35,979 nt of DNA from Bacillota bacterium (GCA_017460805.1 JAFUAF010000019.1:1-35979); one strand, 5' to 3'; numbered from the stretch's first letter, positions 9,211 to 17,432 are shown. Numbers and translations: made by a program. The notes: generated by a model from the letters alone, not told the origin.

Positions 9211-11328
9211 ATGAAAAACAGAAAAGAAATTTTATATATGCTGTTTTGTGTACTTAACATATACATAGCCGCCCTTTTGCTGTATCATTTTGATGAGGGC
9301 ACATATAATTTTAAAAAATATGCAGTCGAAATTTTATCGGGCATAAGTTTTATGTCAAGGCATTGGTTATGCAGTATAGGCGTGCTTATACATATTTTGG
9401 GAACGGCGGTATATGAATTTTTTGCATCAAAAAAGCGCAGAAGCCGTGAAGATACGGCGTTATGGATAAGTGTATTAACGTCGGTACCGATGTTTTTGAT
9501 TAGTATATGCCCGATAATAAGTGGAGAGGGCGACAGATATATTGCGGCGCAGATGATACTTCTGCCTGCGGCTGCGGGTGCGGGTATATGGCTCGGCAGG
9601 CTTTTGGCGGGCAGATACAAGGGCGTAAAACAATTTTACCTGCCCGATATTCTGTATATTGCAGTCTGTGTTGTTTTAAGTGCGGCGGTTTGTATCGGAC
9701 TGGGAACGGAGTCGGGAAACTGCGAGTTTGAAAATTCCGACACATTTATACTTGGATACACGCTTTTTGAAACAGAGGATTTTGAGCGGTTTTGTCTTTA
9801 TGTGATAGTCGGAGTGTTCATATCGGGTATTTTATACAGCTTGTTTTCGGAGTTTGAATATGTGCAGGAAAGGCTTGTCAGGGCGATTATGGCGGCATTT
9901 ATTATATTTATGCCCGTTTCGGTCTTTATGTATATAAAAAACTATGATAGTCTTTTATGGAATTTTATGTATGAACTTCCGTTTGCACAGACTATAGCGG
10001 TATTCGCGGCACTTTGCGGCGTACTTGTCGGCTACTATATCCGCATTTTGCGTGTCGGAGGCGACGAGGACTTTGACAAGCGCAAAAGGTTGATAAAAAC
10101 GGCTGTGACTTTTGTGGTCATTGCTGTGGTTTTCTGTGCATTCGAGTGGAGATTTTTCCTTATGCCAAAGGTAAATGTGTGGGAAAGCATGAAGGTTGAC
10201 GAAAACGCGATAGTGCAGATAGAAGTGAGCGATGAGGGCACTTATGACGGCAAAATATATTTTACCCGCGACCCCGAATGTATACAAAAAATAGTGGACT
10301 ATATAAAAACACAGCGTGGTGTTTCCGTCATAAATCTGCCGAATAAAGAGGATTCCGACTGCTATACGGTCACTGCGTATGACAAGGACTATGAAGAGGT
10401 ATTCTGCATCAGCTCATACTGTAAAGGCGAGATATGGGCAGTCGGCAAAGTGGGTGTATATTCTTCCAATAAAATAGTTTTGCCCAAGCAGTATTACGGT
10501 ATGGAAAATACCGCAAAAGAATCGTATTATGACCTTGTAACAAGCGGCAGACCTATGACAAAAGAAGAAAAGCTCGGCTATATAAAAAATAATGTTATAT
10601 GGCCGCCGACATATGGCGTATGGTCCAACTTGATAGCCGATGACGACAGGGATATCCGCCTTGCGGTGGTCGGCAAAATAGCGGAAAACAAGGCAGACGA
10701 GACGGAAAGATACACGGGTTTAAGCTATGAAGAAGAATGTCTGCTTGAACAAATGATGCATGATGAAGATATAGCTGTCAGAAAAATGGTTTACGGTCTG
10801 ATAGGCGGCGACGGGTATATGGATGTTTCGGGTGCGGAACTCTATGAGGCAGCAATAACCGAAAACGACCCAAAACTGCGTTTTTATGCTGTAAACAACT
10901 GGATAGACTATGTTATTTCAGAGAATTATGAGTACAATAAAATTCGGGCGGAGGAATATGTGAGAGGAAGATTTAATGCTTATGTAAATGATATTGACAA
11001 ACTGCCTTATGCCTGCGCATTGGTAAAATTAGATCAGGGCTTTTATTACAGGTATGTAAAAGAATACCTTGAAACTCTGCCCGATGATGAATACGGCGAT
11101 ATTAAGGCGGCGGTGCGGGAGATGTTTTCTTTACCCGAATGGCGCGAGACCGAAAGCGGAAGTCTTGTGCGTACTTCCGCCGAAACTGATTTTGAGCCCG
11201 AAGAACAGACAAATGAACCCGCAGAACAAACAAATGAGCCCGAAGAACAGACAAATGTTTATGTAGGCGGTACAATGACACAAAATATAGCAGGTGCGGA
11301 TATACGGCTATATGAAAGTGAAAAATAA
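9211..11328 (+). CDS. Polytopic membrane protein with HEAT-like C-terminus (paralogue 3 of 3)
   Basis: Third member of the family, 705 residues. The N-terminus (MKNRKEILYMLFCVLNIYI) aligns with copies 1 and 2, followed by about eight membrane segments, the NVWESMKVDENAIVQIEVSD domain, a variant LPKQYYG motif and HEAT-like repeats. Unlike the others it ends in a tail of about 60 residues with three EPEEQTN-type heptads and a final VYVGG-containing segment. The start follows AAAGGGGGA by about six bases and lies 13 bases after the previous stop; an ATG at 9187 inside the previous gene has no ribosome site. It ends the operon that begins at 5787. Function unknown. Confidence 0.85.
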   Translation: MKNRKEILYMLFCVLNIYIAALLLYHFDEGTYNFKKYAVEILSGISFMSRHWLCSIGVLIHILGTAVYEFFASKKRRSREDTALWISVLTSVPMFLISICPIISGEGDRYIAAQMILLPAAAGAGIWLGRLLAGRYKGVKQFYLPDILYIAVCVVLSAAVCIGLGTESGNCEFENSDTFILGYTLFETEDFERFCLYVIVGVFISGILYSLFSEFEYVQERLVRAIMAAFIIFMPVSVFMYIKNYDSLLWNFMYELPFAQTIAVFAALCGVLVGYYIRILRVGGDEDFDKRKRLIKTAVTFVVIAVVFCAFEWRFFLMPKVNVWESMKVDENAIVQIEVSDEGTYDGKIYFTRDPECIQKIVDYIKTQRGVSVINLPNKEDSDCYTVTAYDKDYEEVFCISSYCKGEIWAVGKVGVYSSNKIVLPKQYYGMENTAKESYYDLVTSGRPMTKEEKLGYIKNNVIWPPTYGVWSNLIADDDRDIRLAVVGKIAENKADETERYTGLSYEEECLLEQMMHDEDIAVRKMVYGLIGGDGYMDVSGAELYEAAITENDPKLRFYAVNNWIDYVISENYEYNKIRAEEYVRGRFNAYVNDIDKLPYACALVKLDQGFYYRYVKEYLETLPDDEYGDIKAAVREMFSLPEWRETESGSLVRTSAETDFEPEEQTNEPAEQTNEPEEQTNVYVGGTMTQNIAGADIRLYESEK
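11194..11256 (+). repeat. Three tandem 21-base repeats in the third membrane-HEAT gene
   Basis: Units at 11194, 11215 and 11236, based on gagcccgaagaacagac, encode EPEEQTN, EPAEQTN and EPEEQTN. Units 1 and 3 are identical and unit 2 differs at a few positions. The first two paralogues lack this tail. Confidence 0.9.
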
Positions 11329-11355
11329 ATATAATAAATATAATTCTAATTGATA

Positions 11356-11384
11356 TTGACATCTGTGTTGAATTTTGTTATAAT
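11356..11384 (+). promoter_or_regulatory. Consensus sigma-A promoter of the M50-like/DUF3592 pair
   Basis: TTGACA (11356-11361), a 17-base spacer and TATAAT (11379-11384): both hexamers are perfect. It is 44 bases upstream of the gene at 11428, so this pair is transcribed separately from the membrane-HEAT operon and probably strongly. Confidence 0.85.
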
Positions 11385-11427
11385 CAAAAAATAAGGAATA
11401 TTAAAATAATATTAAGGAGAGGAGAAA

Positions 11428-12405
11428 ATGAAAATACTTGCTTATTTCATGCTTTACGGCATATTGGGCATGATTGCGGCACTTATTATTTACACCTTTG
11501 CATTTGAACTTGCAAAGCTTATTGTATACAAGGCGATAGGCGGGGAATTTGTTTCGTTTGTATTTTTATTCTTCAATATCAAGAAAGAAAACGGAAAGAT
11601 CGCATTCAAATCCACCAATCCGCAGCTGCTTGCAAAATGTACCGCCAACCCGCCCGAGGGTCTGTCGGAGGAACAGGACACAAAATACGGGCTTATAGCG
11701 GCCGCTTTGCCGTTTGTGGTATATGTTTTGCTGTCTGTGCTGACATTCGGCATTGCACCGATGTTTGTAAAGGTAATGTTTATCGAGGCTGCCGTTATTG
11801 CCGCTCTGTTTTTCGGCTACATACTTAAAATAGTCATAAACGGCAAGGACAATGCGCCCATGGCGGAATATCTCAACAAAACGGCGGAATACAACGCCAA
11901 AATGAAAAGCGGCATACGTCCCGCAGACCTTGAACTTATAGGCGACGAACCCGAAGTAAAACGCTACAGCAGTGCGCAGGAACTGAACCCTATACTCATA
12001 AGATACTGGCATTATCTCGACAGGGGCGAATATGATAAACTTGCACCTTATGCGGATATATTCAACAAAAGCCAGCCCAATTTTTACAACAGCAACTACA
12101 ATGGTGTTCTGTACGAGCTTATTTTCTATTTCTCGTTTATAGAAAGAAATACGATCGCCGCACAGAACCTTGTATCAAACTTAAACGGCGAACTTGAAAA
12201 CGACAAGGACACCAACGGCCGCCGTGTTTACGCGTATTTTCTTTACTACACCAATAAAGGCCGTGACAGGGCTTTGCAGGCGGCTAAAGAGGGTCTTGAA
12301 CACGTAGAGGATCTCAGACATTTGGTCGGGGCGGCAGCCGATATGGAGCGCGACCTTATTTTAAAACTTATTGATACGATAGAAAAAGAAAAGGAGATGA
12401 ACTAA
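11428..12405 (+). CDS. Degenerate M50-like membrane protein (predicted inactive)
   Basis: A 325-residue protein with an N-terminal membrane helix, a central hydrophobic region (about residues 95-140) and a helical, TPR-like cytoplasmic C-terminus. The stretch FAFELAKLIVYKAIGGEF, followed by IKKENGKIAFKS and later CTANPPEG, resembles a clostridial M50-type membrane metallopeptidase group that reads HELGH...KENGK...PP at the same places. Here HExxH is FELAK: both zinc-binding histidines are missing, so catalysis is unlikely. This relation is from memory of the family pattern and is moderate. AAGGAGAGGAG precedes the ATG. The next gene starts directly on its stop codon, so the two products are probably made together. 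Confidence 0.6.
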   Translation: MKILAYFMLYGILGMIAALIIYTFAFELAKLIVYKAIGGEFVSFVFLFFNIKKENGKIAFKSTNPQLLAKCTANPPEGLSEEQDTKYGLIAAALPFVVYVLLSVLTFGIAPMFVKVMFIEAAVIAALFFGYILKIVINGKDNAPMAEYLNKTAEYNAKMKSGIRPADLELIGDEPEVKRYSSAQELNPILIRYWHYLDRGEYDKLAPYADIFNKSQPNFYNSNYNGVLYELIFYFSFIERNTIAAQNLVSNLNGELENDKDTNGRRVYAYFLYYTNKGRDRALQAAKEGLEHVEDLRHLVGAAADMERDLILKLIDTIEKEKEMN

Positions 12406-12774
12406 ATGTCATTTACATTTATAATAGGTATAATAGCATTGATCGCGGGTATTTATCAGATAATAATGTTTCTTAAAGTCAAGAGCAGCGGAGAGCTGAT
12501 AAAAGGCGAGGTAATAGGCTATGAGGAAAGCCGTGACAATAAAATGCACCCTATCTACAATCCGATAGTAAGGTTTGAGCATAACGGCGAAACACTTGAA
12601 ATGCCGACCGAGCTTTCCGAGAATAAAAAGAAATTTGAACTTGGCGACGAAATAGAGGTCTTTTTTGTACAGGGTAAGGACTATGTGATGCGTGCAAAGG
12701 GCAATTCAAGCCTTACAAACGGCCTTATCTGTCTTGCCTGCGGTGTGGCGTTAATTATACTTAATCTTATCTGA
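12406..12774 (+). CDS. DUF3592-like small membrane protein
   Basis: A 122-residue protein with a hydrophobic segment at each end (about 3-24 and 101-122) around a soluble beta-rich domain. The middle reads KGEVIGYEESRDNKM, then PIVRFEHNGETLEM, then GDEIEVFFVQG, which is the pattern of DUF3592 proteins: a small domain between two helices. The ATG follows the upstream stop with no gap, and the ribosome site AAGGAG (12391-12396) lies inside the previous gene, so translation is coupled. No biochemical role is known for the family. It may form a complex with the M50-like protein before it. Confidence 0.7.
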   Translation: MSFTFIIGIIALIAGIYQIIMFLKVKSSGELIKGEVIGYEESRDNKMHPIYNPIVRFEHNGETLEMPTELSENKKKFELGDEIEVFFVQGKDYVMRAKGNSSLTNGLICLACGVALIILNLI

Positions 12775-12780
12775 AATCAA

Positions 12781-12820
12781 GGGGCTGTAGCACTTATATG
12801 GTGCTTCAGCCTCTCTTTTT
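12781..12820 (+). terminator. Rho-independent terminator
   Basis: An imperfect stem of about 13 base pairs (12781-12793 with 12802-12814: ggctg and agcac pair with cagcc and gtgct around one mismatch), followed by a T-rich run ending near 12820. It closes the M50-like/DUF3592 operon. Confidence 0.75.
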
Positions 12821-12894
12821 TGCGGCAATCTAAATACGAACCCCGTTTTTTGTCAAAAAAATGTCCGATTGGATAAGTCTGACTGTTTTGTTAC

Positions 12895-12923
12895 TTGAAT
12901 TAATGTCTTGTTTTTAGTATAAT
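12895..12923 (+). promoter_or_regulatory. Promoter of the AraC-family gene
   Basis: TTGAAT (12895-12900), a 17-base spacer and TATAAT (12918-12923). The expected start near 12930 falls at a small inverted repeat (gaccc/gggtc, 12930-12946). This leaves a leader of about 95 bases. Confidence 0.65.
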
Positions 12924-12966
12924 TTCATTGACCCCAAAAAAGGGTCGTATAATCCTTTTTCTCTTA

Positions 12967-12994
12967 GGCGGTACTGTAAAAGGTGCCGCCTTTT
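12967..12994 (+). promoter_or_regulatory. Terminator-like hairpin in the AraC-gene leader
   Basis: An 8-base-pair stem with one G-U pair (ggcggtac, 12967-12974, with gtgccgcc, 12983-12990) is followed directly by TTTT, 30 bases before the start codon and downstream of the predicted promoter. It could be a weak attenuator or a spacer hairpin. No anti-terminator partner is obvious. Confidence 0.35.
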
Positions 12995-13023
12995 GACAAA
13001 AAAATAAAAAATGGAGTAGAAAT

Positions 13024-13998
13024 ATGAAAAAGGTATATGATTGGAAAAATCATTATACGGATATAATGACAAAAACAGAAGAAAGTGATAATGGTTTTAC
13101 GCATTTTAAAATGAGCGATAAAACGGGTACGGGCAAAATTATACATTCGGATGTGTTTGAGGGTATTCAGGCGGTATATAACGAGCTTAACCTTGAAAAC
13201 TGCCGAAGAACGGTGCCGCCGCTGGACGATGTTATTCAAATAAATTTCTGCATGGCGGGGCGCTATGAGTGCAGGATAAGCGACCGCTATTTTTTTTATG
13301 TAAGTCACGGAGACCTGTCTGTCGGGACCGTCGGCAGACCCGAAACACACGGAAGTCTCCCCACAAGGCATTTTTGCGGGATATCATTGTATATAGAAAC
13401 GGAAAAAGTCAAAGAACTTCAACCGTGGTTAGAAAGCGAAACGGGGATAGATCTTAAGGCTGTTCTTGCATTGGCGGTATCCAGACCAAGGTATTTTATT
13501 ATACGTGACAATGCGCGTTTTAATGAATTGTTTTCGGTAATGATAAAGTGTCAGAAAGAACATTGTCTGCCTCTGCTTAAAATAAAAACGCTGGAGCTTC
13601 TTGCGCTTTTAAGCAGAACGGAAACAGCGGTGCTTGCGACAGAGCCCGTATATATAAGCCCTAAGCATGTTTTGCTTGCAAAAAAATTACAAGAACGTAT
13701 AACGGACGATTTGGCCGAGCATCTGACGATAGGACAGCTTGCGGAAGAATTTCAGGCAGCACCTACTACCGTAAAAACGGCATTCAGAAGTGTTTATGGC
13801 ATTTCCATAGGCGGTTACCGAAAAATATATCGTTTGCAGGAAGCCCAGAAACTTTTAAGGGAAAGCGACCTTCCCATATCGGAGGTCGCCGCAAAGGTAG
13901 GGTATACAAACCCGGGCAAGTTTTCCTCGGTTTTTAAAGAGACCTTTTCCGTAACACCGGGCGAATACAAAAAATCCGCCCGTCTTCATTTTGAATAG
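13024..13998 (+). CDS. AraC-family transcriptional regulator
   Basis: A 324-residue regulator. The C-terminal 100 residues form the two helix-turn-helix AraC domain: LTIGQLAEEFQAAPTTVKTAFRSVYG is the first unit, and ISEVAAKVGYTNPGKFSSVF with the closing TPGEYKK is the classic second unit. The N-terminal 200 residues are a cupin-like sensory part (DDVIQINFCMAGRYEC) whose ligand is not evident. TGGAG lies eight bases before the ATG. It runs toward the ger operon and stops five bases before the small gene there. Its target is unknown: neither neighbour carries a recognisable operator. Confidence 0.9.
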   Translation: MKKVYDWKNHYTDIMTKTEESDNGFTHFKMSDKTGTGKIIHSDVFEGIQAVYNELNLENCRRTVPPLDDVIQINFCMAGRYECRISDRYFFYVSHGDLSVGTVGRPETHGSLPTRHFCGISLYIETEKVKELQPWLESETGIDLKAVLALAVSRPRYFIIRDNARFNELFSVMIKCQKEHCLPLLKIKTLELLALLSRTETAVLATEPVYISPKHVLLAKKLQERITDDLAEHLTIGQLAEEFQAAPTTVKTAFRSVYGISIGGYRKIYRLQEAQKLLRESDLPISEVAAKVGYTNPGKFSSVFKETFSVTPGEYKKSARLHFE

Positions 13999-14002
13999 TG
14001 TA

Positions 14003-14173
14003 TCAGCGTATGATATTTTCAAATACCTCGGCAATTTTAAATTTAATTTCCACATTTTCGGTATTTCTCGGTACAAGGCTGTAACAGCTTTTTTGTGCGA
14101 TATCCGCTGTGTTTTGCGGGTCAAAGGGCGACATGGCCAAAAGTATCATTGTAAATGCAAATAATTTTTTCAT
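14003..14173 (-). CDS. Small ORF coupled to the end of the germination operon
   Basis: A 56-codon frame whose ATG overlaps the stop of the GerC-like gene in an ATGA junction (14170-14173), with AAAGGA about nine bases upstream. The product begins with a short signal or anchor sequence (MKKLFAFTMILLAMS) and continues with about 40 polar residues ending in AEVFENIIR. It has one hydrophobic stretch and no lipobox. I do not recognise it. Some ger operons carry a small fourth D subunit, but those usually have two membrane helices. The clean overlap and ribosome site support a real gene. Confidence 0.55.
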   Translation of the reverse strand: MKKLFAFTMILLAMSPFDPQNTADIAQKSCYSLVPRNTENVEIKFKIAEVFENIIR

Positions 14174-14721
14174 TTTGTTTCATCCTTTCGTATCAAAATA
14201 TATTTGTCGGTCAGACTGCCGCTGCTGTCGATGTAAGGCACGGCGGCAGTACCTGTTTGTTCAAGCGATTTTATAATATCGTTCATATCGGCCGCTTTTT
14301 TATTATCCCTGTCATAATAACGCTTTACAAATTGGATTATATCGGTATCTTCAAGGGCTTTTGTATCATCGGCGGCAAGTACCCATACATTTTTGCTGAG
14401 TTCCTCACGTTCTGTAAAAAGCTTTGTAAGTTCGTCTGTTTTGTATAAAGCCCGTTTGTCTATCACACACATCAGCAAATGCCCCATATATAAACTGCCG
14501 CTTGTTTTGCTGTCGGCATCCTCAAGTGCCTTTTCAAGCGTTTTCCCAAAACCCTCATAAAATTCACATTCGGTATTTTCGCCATCTTTTGAAAGGACGG
14601 CAGTGCCGACACTTATACTGTTTTGGTTTATAAAAAGTCCAAGCGCATAATCACGCTGTTCGGGGTCTTTGGCGGCACAGCCCGTTAAGACCAGTAAAGC
14701 AAACAGAATTATTTTTTTCAT
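14170..14721 (-). CDS. Short GerC-type spore germination lipoprotein (N-terminal domain only)
   Basis: A 183-residue lipoprotein: the signal MKKIILFALLVLTGCAA has a lipobox with Cys at 16. The body matches the first domain of GerAC proteins: FGKTLEKALEDADSKTSGSLYMGHLLMCVI and a VWVLAADD segment stand where the family has its SxxLYxGHxK and NTWVLV motifs. Typical GerAC is about 350-400 residues, so the C-terminal domain is absent. GerC lipoproteins sit on the inner spore membrane with GerA and GerB and help sense germinants. The start at 14721 overlaps the gerB stop (ATGA), with AGGTGA before it. Confidence 0.75.
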   Translation of the reverse strand: MKKIILFALLVLTGCAAKDPEQRDYALGLFINQNSISVGTAVLSKDGENTECEFYEGFGKTLEKALEDADSKTSGSLYMGHLLMCVIDKRALYKTDELTKLFTEREELSKNVWVLAADDTKALEDTDIIQFVKRYYDRDNKKAADMNDIIKSLEQTGTAAVPYIDSSGSLTDKYILIRKDETK

Positions 14722-15650
14722 TTCGTCACCTTTTTTATAATGGGAATAAGTATTGTAAATACCGCCATTCCAACCGCTGCCGTCATATAAAAAATCTCTC
14801 TCGATATACCCGCATTTTTTGGCATACTTGAAATTATCAGCATCAGAACCGAACACAGCGCATATTTGTATTTTTTATTTCCGAACGGATAGGCGGCACA
14901 GCGAAGCATACTGCTTAAAAGAAAGTATGCGGAAAACGTTATTATTGCAAGTATAAGCCCCTCCTGCCGTCTTATGAATGACGAGGCATTACCCGAATAC
15001 ATAAGGTCAAGAACGGGCTGGGCAGATGGATAGCCAAATCTTGCCTGCCATACTCCCGCTGCCGCTATACATGGCAGAACCGCCAAAAACAAAGACAAAA
15101 ATGTTCGTTTTGCGCATTGCTTTTCGTTTTGCGTATAGAATAAAAGCAGAGGAAGAAGAAGTACCGCCCCCGCCGATATACTGCGGTATGGATACTCGGG
15201 CTTTTGGAGCAGAGTTTTTATATCGGCATTTTTTGCCGCGGGCAAAAGGCAGACGAGAATTGCAAAAAATACTGTCGGGGCGGTCAGCGCCGCAAATCTT
15301 CTGCCTGCGTTATTGCCTTTTGAACTGCCGTAAAGCACGACAAAAAGCATGGCGGCGGCAATAAGCCACGAGGGATATTCGGGCAGCAGTACAAGGGATA
15401 TAAGTTCGGAATATATTCTTAAAAACATTCCGCCCGAAACCAAACTGACGGCAAAAAACAGAGCAAGAAGAATTTTGTTTTCCGTCTGCATATTTGCTGA
15501 AAATACCGATAATATCAATGCAAGCACAGTTCCCGTAATTACTCCGACAAGTCCGTCTGTGCCGCCCTCCATTACAATATGAGGGAAGAAAAGCAGCCCC
15601 GTGCACAGCGCGCAGAGCGTTATATCGGGTGCATAAATCTTATTTGTCAT
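14718..15650 (-). CDS. GerB-type spore germinant receptor permease
   Basis: A 310-residue integral membrane protein with about ten hydrophobic segments, in the middle position of a gerA-type operon. The family (endospore germination permease, APC-superfamily fold) forms the membrane part that binds germinants. Recognisable pieces are the proline-containing LPEYPSW region after the third helix and the SAYFLLSSMLRCAAYPFG segment near the end. It is somewhat shorter than the usual 360 residues. AGGTGATGAT precedes the ATG, 17 bases after gerA. Assignment rests on position and hydrophobic pattern more than on motifs. Confidence 0.8.
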   Translation of the reverse strand: MTNKIYAPDITLCALCTGLLFFPHIVMEGGTDGLVGVITGTVLALILSVFSANMQTENKILLALFFAVSLVSGGMFLRIYSELISLVLLPEYPSWLIAAAMLFVVLYGSSKGNNAGRRFAALTAPTVFFAILVCLLPAAKNADIKTLLQKPEYPYRSISAGAVLLLPLLLFYTQNEKQCAKRTFLSLFLAVLPCIAAAGVWQARFGYPSAQPVLDLMYSGNASSFIRRQEGLILAIITFSAYFLLSSMLRCAAYPFGNKKYKYALCSVLMLIISSMPKNAGISREIFYMTAAVGMAVFTILIPIIKKVTK

Positions 15651-15667
15651 ATCATCACCTGTTACGA

Positions 15668-17104
15668 TTATTGCCCGTTTTTTCGGCTGTTATACATATC
15701 GGGCGAAAATGCGGGCTCGTTTTCGGACTGCTTTTTCAGCGGAAGCCTTATAAAAGTATCTTTAAACCCCGATTTTCTGCCAAGAGGGTAGATGTAGGGC
15801 AGACCGAAACTTTCAAGTGAGCAGAGGTGGATAAAAACACAGATGAGTGAAAGCATAAAGCCGTAAATGCCCAAAACGGCGCTTACGGCTATAACCGCAA
15901 ATTTTATAAGTCTGTAGGCGGAAGTGAGCTGCTGTGACGGGATAGAAAAGCCGCATATACCCGTAATTGCCGTAACGATAACGACCATAGGACTTACCAG
16001 TCCCGCATCTACAGCCGCCTGTCCTATGATAATGCCGCCCACGACCCCGAGCGTTCCGCCGACTGCCGCGGGCATACGTACACCCGCTTCGCGCAGAGTT
16101 TCAAATGCAAGTTCAAGCGCGGTCACTTCCGTCATGGTGGAAACGGGAACGCCTGTTCTTGCACCCGCAATATGGAGCGAGAGCTCGGCGGGAAGCATTG
16201 ACGGGTCATACATAGCGACCGCAACATAAAGCCCGGGCAGGGTAAAGGCGGCGAGCCCCGCAATAATTCTTATCATGCGTACAAAACTTGCCGTCTGCCA
16301 TGTCTGGTAATAGTCCTCCGAGGCCTGATAAAAACTGAAAAGTACGGCGGGGGCGAGTATAACAAAGGGCGAATTGTCACAGACTATGGCAATACGCCCC
16401 TCGATAAGCCCTGCGGCGGTCTTGTCGGGGCGCTCGGTCATTTGAACAAGCGGGAAAAGTGTGCGCTTTGTTTTTAAAAATTGCTCCGTATATCCGCTGT
16501 CAAGTATGCTGTCGGTCTCTATGTTTTTCAGTTTTGTTATTATTTTATTGACAACGTTCATATCAGCTGTGCCGTCAAGGTACATAACGGCGGTGTCGGT
16601 AAGAGTAGTTCTGCCAAGTTTAAGCTGAATACATTTTAATCTGCTGCTTCTTATCCTGCGGCGGATAAGTACGGTGTTGGTGCGCATACTCTCGGTAAAG
16701 GCGTCCTGCGGCCCTTGTACGGATATTTCCGCATCGGGTTTGTTTACGCCGCGGGATGGGACTTTTTTAGCGGAAACTATGACCGCTTTTTCTCTTTTTT
16801 CCACAAATACGGCGGCATTTCCCGAAAGTATCTCTTCTATACAGCTGTCAATATCGTTGTTTTCTTTTATGTCGGCGGTTATAAGTGCATTTTCCGTGTT
16901 TTGTTCAAACAGTACATCTACCATAAACCCGTGTATAACTTGTCTTTCGAGCATTTCCCTGTCGGATAGGTCGTCAAAGTAGGCAATAAAAACTTTGCGC
17001 CCGTTCCCCGCCGTGAATTCCCGCGACACCAAGTCGCCGCAGTCTTTGAATTTTTCGTTTATATATTTTATGTTTTCGCTTAGATTTTTACTAACTTTGC
17101 GCAT
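15668..17104 (-). CDS. GerA/SpoVAF-family spore germination protein
   Basis: A 478-residue protein of the GerA family. Residues 1-240 are the soluble N-terminal region, with the conserved VQGPQDAFTESMRTNTVLIRRR stretch near 130-150. The membrane part (about 250-430) has VSTMTEVTALELAFETLREAGVRMP and GTLGVVGGIIIGQAAVDAG, both strongly typical. In spores this subunit sits in the inner membrane and takes part in germinant-triggered ion release. AGGTGGG precedes the ATG at short spacing. It heads the gerA-gerB-gerC-small ORF operon. I found no confident sporulation-sigma promoter upstream, although the 130-base gap to the divergent gene would hold one. Confidence 0.92.
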   Translation of the reverse strand: MRKVSKNLSENIKYINEKFKDCGDLVSREFTAGNGRKVFIAYFDDLSDREMLERQVIHGFMVDVLFEQNTENALITADIKENNDIDSCIEEILSGNAAVFVEKREKAVIVSAKKVPSRGVNKPDAEISVQGPQDAFTESMRTNTVLIRRRIRSSRLKCIQLKLGRTTLTDTAVMYLDGTADMNVVNKIITKLKNIETDSILDSGYTEQFLKTKRTLFPLVQMTERPDKTAAGLIEGRIAIVCDNSPFVILAPAVLFSFYQASEDYYQTWQTASFVRMIRIIAGLAAFTLPGLYVAVAMYDPSMLPAELSLHIAGARTGVPVSTMTEVTALELAFETLREAGVRMPAAVGGTLGVVGGIIIGQAAVDAGLVSPMVVIVTAITGICGFSIPSQQLTSAYRLIKFAVIAVSAVLGIYGFMLSLICVFIHLCSLESFGLPYIYPLGRKSGFKDTFIRLPLKKQSENEPAFSPDMYNSRKNGQ

Positions 17105-17171
17105 TTTCCCACCTACTGTGCTTTTTTATTTATTATCTGCGTTTTGTCGTTTTTTATACCGCAAAAAAATA

Positions 17172-17200
17172 TTGACCCGAAATAATTTTTGGGTTATAAT
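17172..17200 (+). promoter_or_regulatory. Promoter of the double-glycine peptide gene
   Basis: TTGACC (17172-17177), a 17-base spacer and TATAAT (17195-17200), 44 bases before the ATG at 17244. Confidence 0.8.
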
Positions 17201-17243
17201 ATAAATAAGTAAAGACTATGGACTTTAGATTGGAGTGATAAAT

Positions 17244-17432
17244 ATGAAAAAAACAGGCGAAGTTCTTGATGAGAAAAAATTGAGTGAGGCTGCGGGCGGT
17301 CATGCGTTTCTTGGTGCGGATCTTGCCGAGAGAGTATTAAGCAGTGAAGTTAATGATATGGCTGACGGATTTGTTCAGATCATTGATGAAAAAAAGGATA
17401 TTCTTGTCAGTAAAATGAAAAATATTTTGTGA
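17244..17432 (+). CDS. Small peptide with a double-glycine-type leader
   Basis: A 62-residue peptide. Residues 1-19 (MKKTGEVLDEKKLSEAAGG) look like the leader of bacteriocin or pheromone precursors cut after Gly-Gly by C39 peptidase-containing transporters: acidic, with a KLSEAAGG ending close to the usual LSxxELxxxxGG. The remaining 43 residues are amphipathic, with no cysteine and two helical stretches. The ATG follows TGGAG by eight bases; a GTG at 17235 overlaps that site. It has its own strong promoter and terminator, so it is a one-gene unit. No transporter, peptidase, immunity or modifying gene is adjacent. It may also be a small cytoplasmic protein with a chance GG. Confidence 0.65.
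   Translation: MKKTGEVLDEKKLSEAAGGHAFLGADLAERVLSSEVNDMADGFVQIIDEKKDILVSKMKNIL

Noticed and set aside
13855..14124. A minus-strand frame of 89 codons overlapping the AraC gene end
   Set aside because: It overlaps the conserved helix-turn-helix coding region antisense and has no ribosome site; the true minus-strand gene here is the 56-codon frame at 14003-14173.
14722..14856. Long N-terminal extension of the GerC-like protein
   Set aside because: The extension overlaps gerB and would bury the lipoprotein signal; the ATG at 14721 with AGGTGA gives a proper lipobox.
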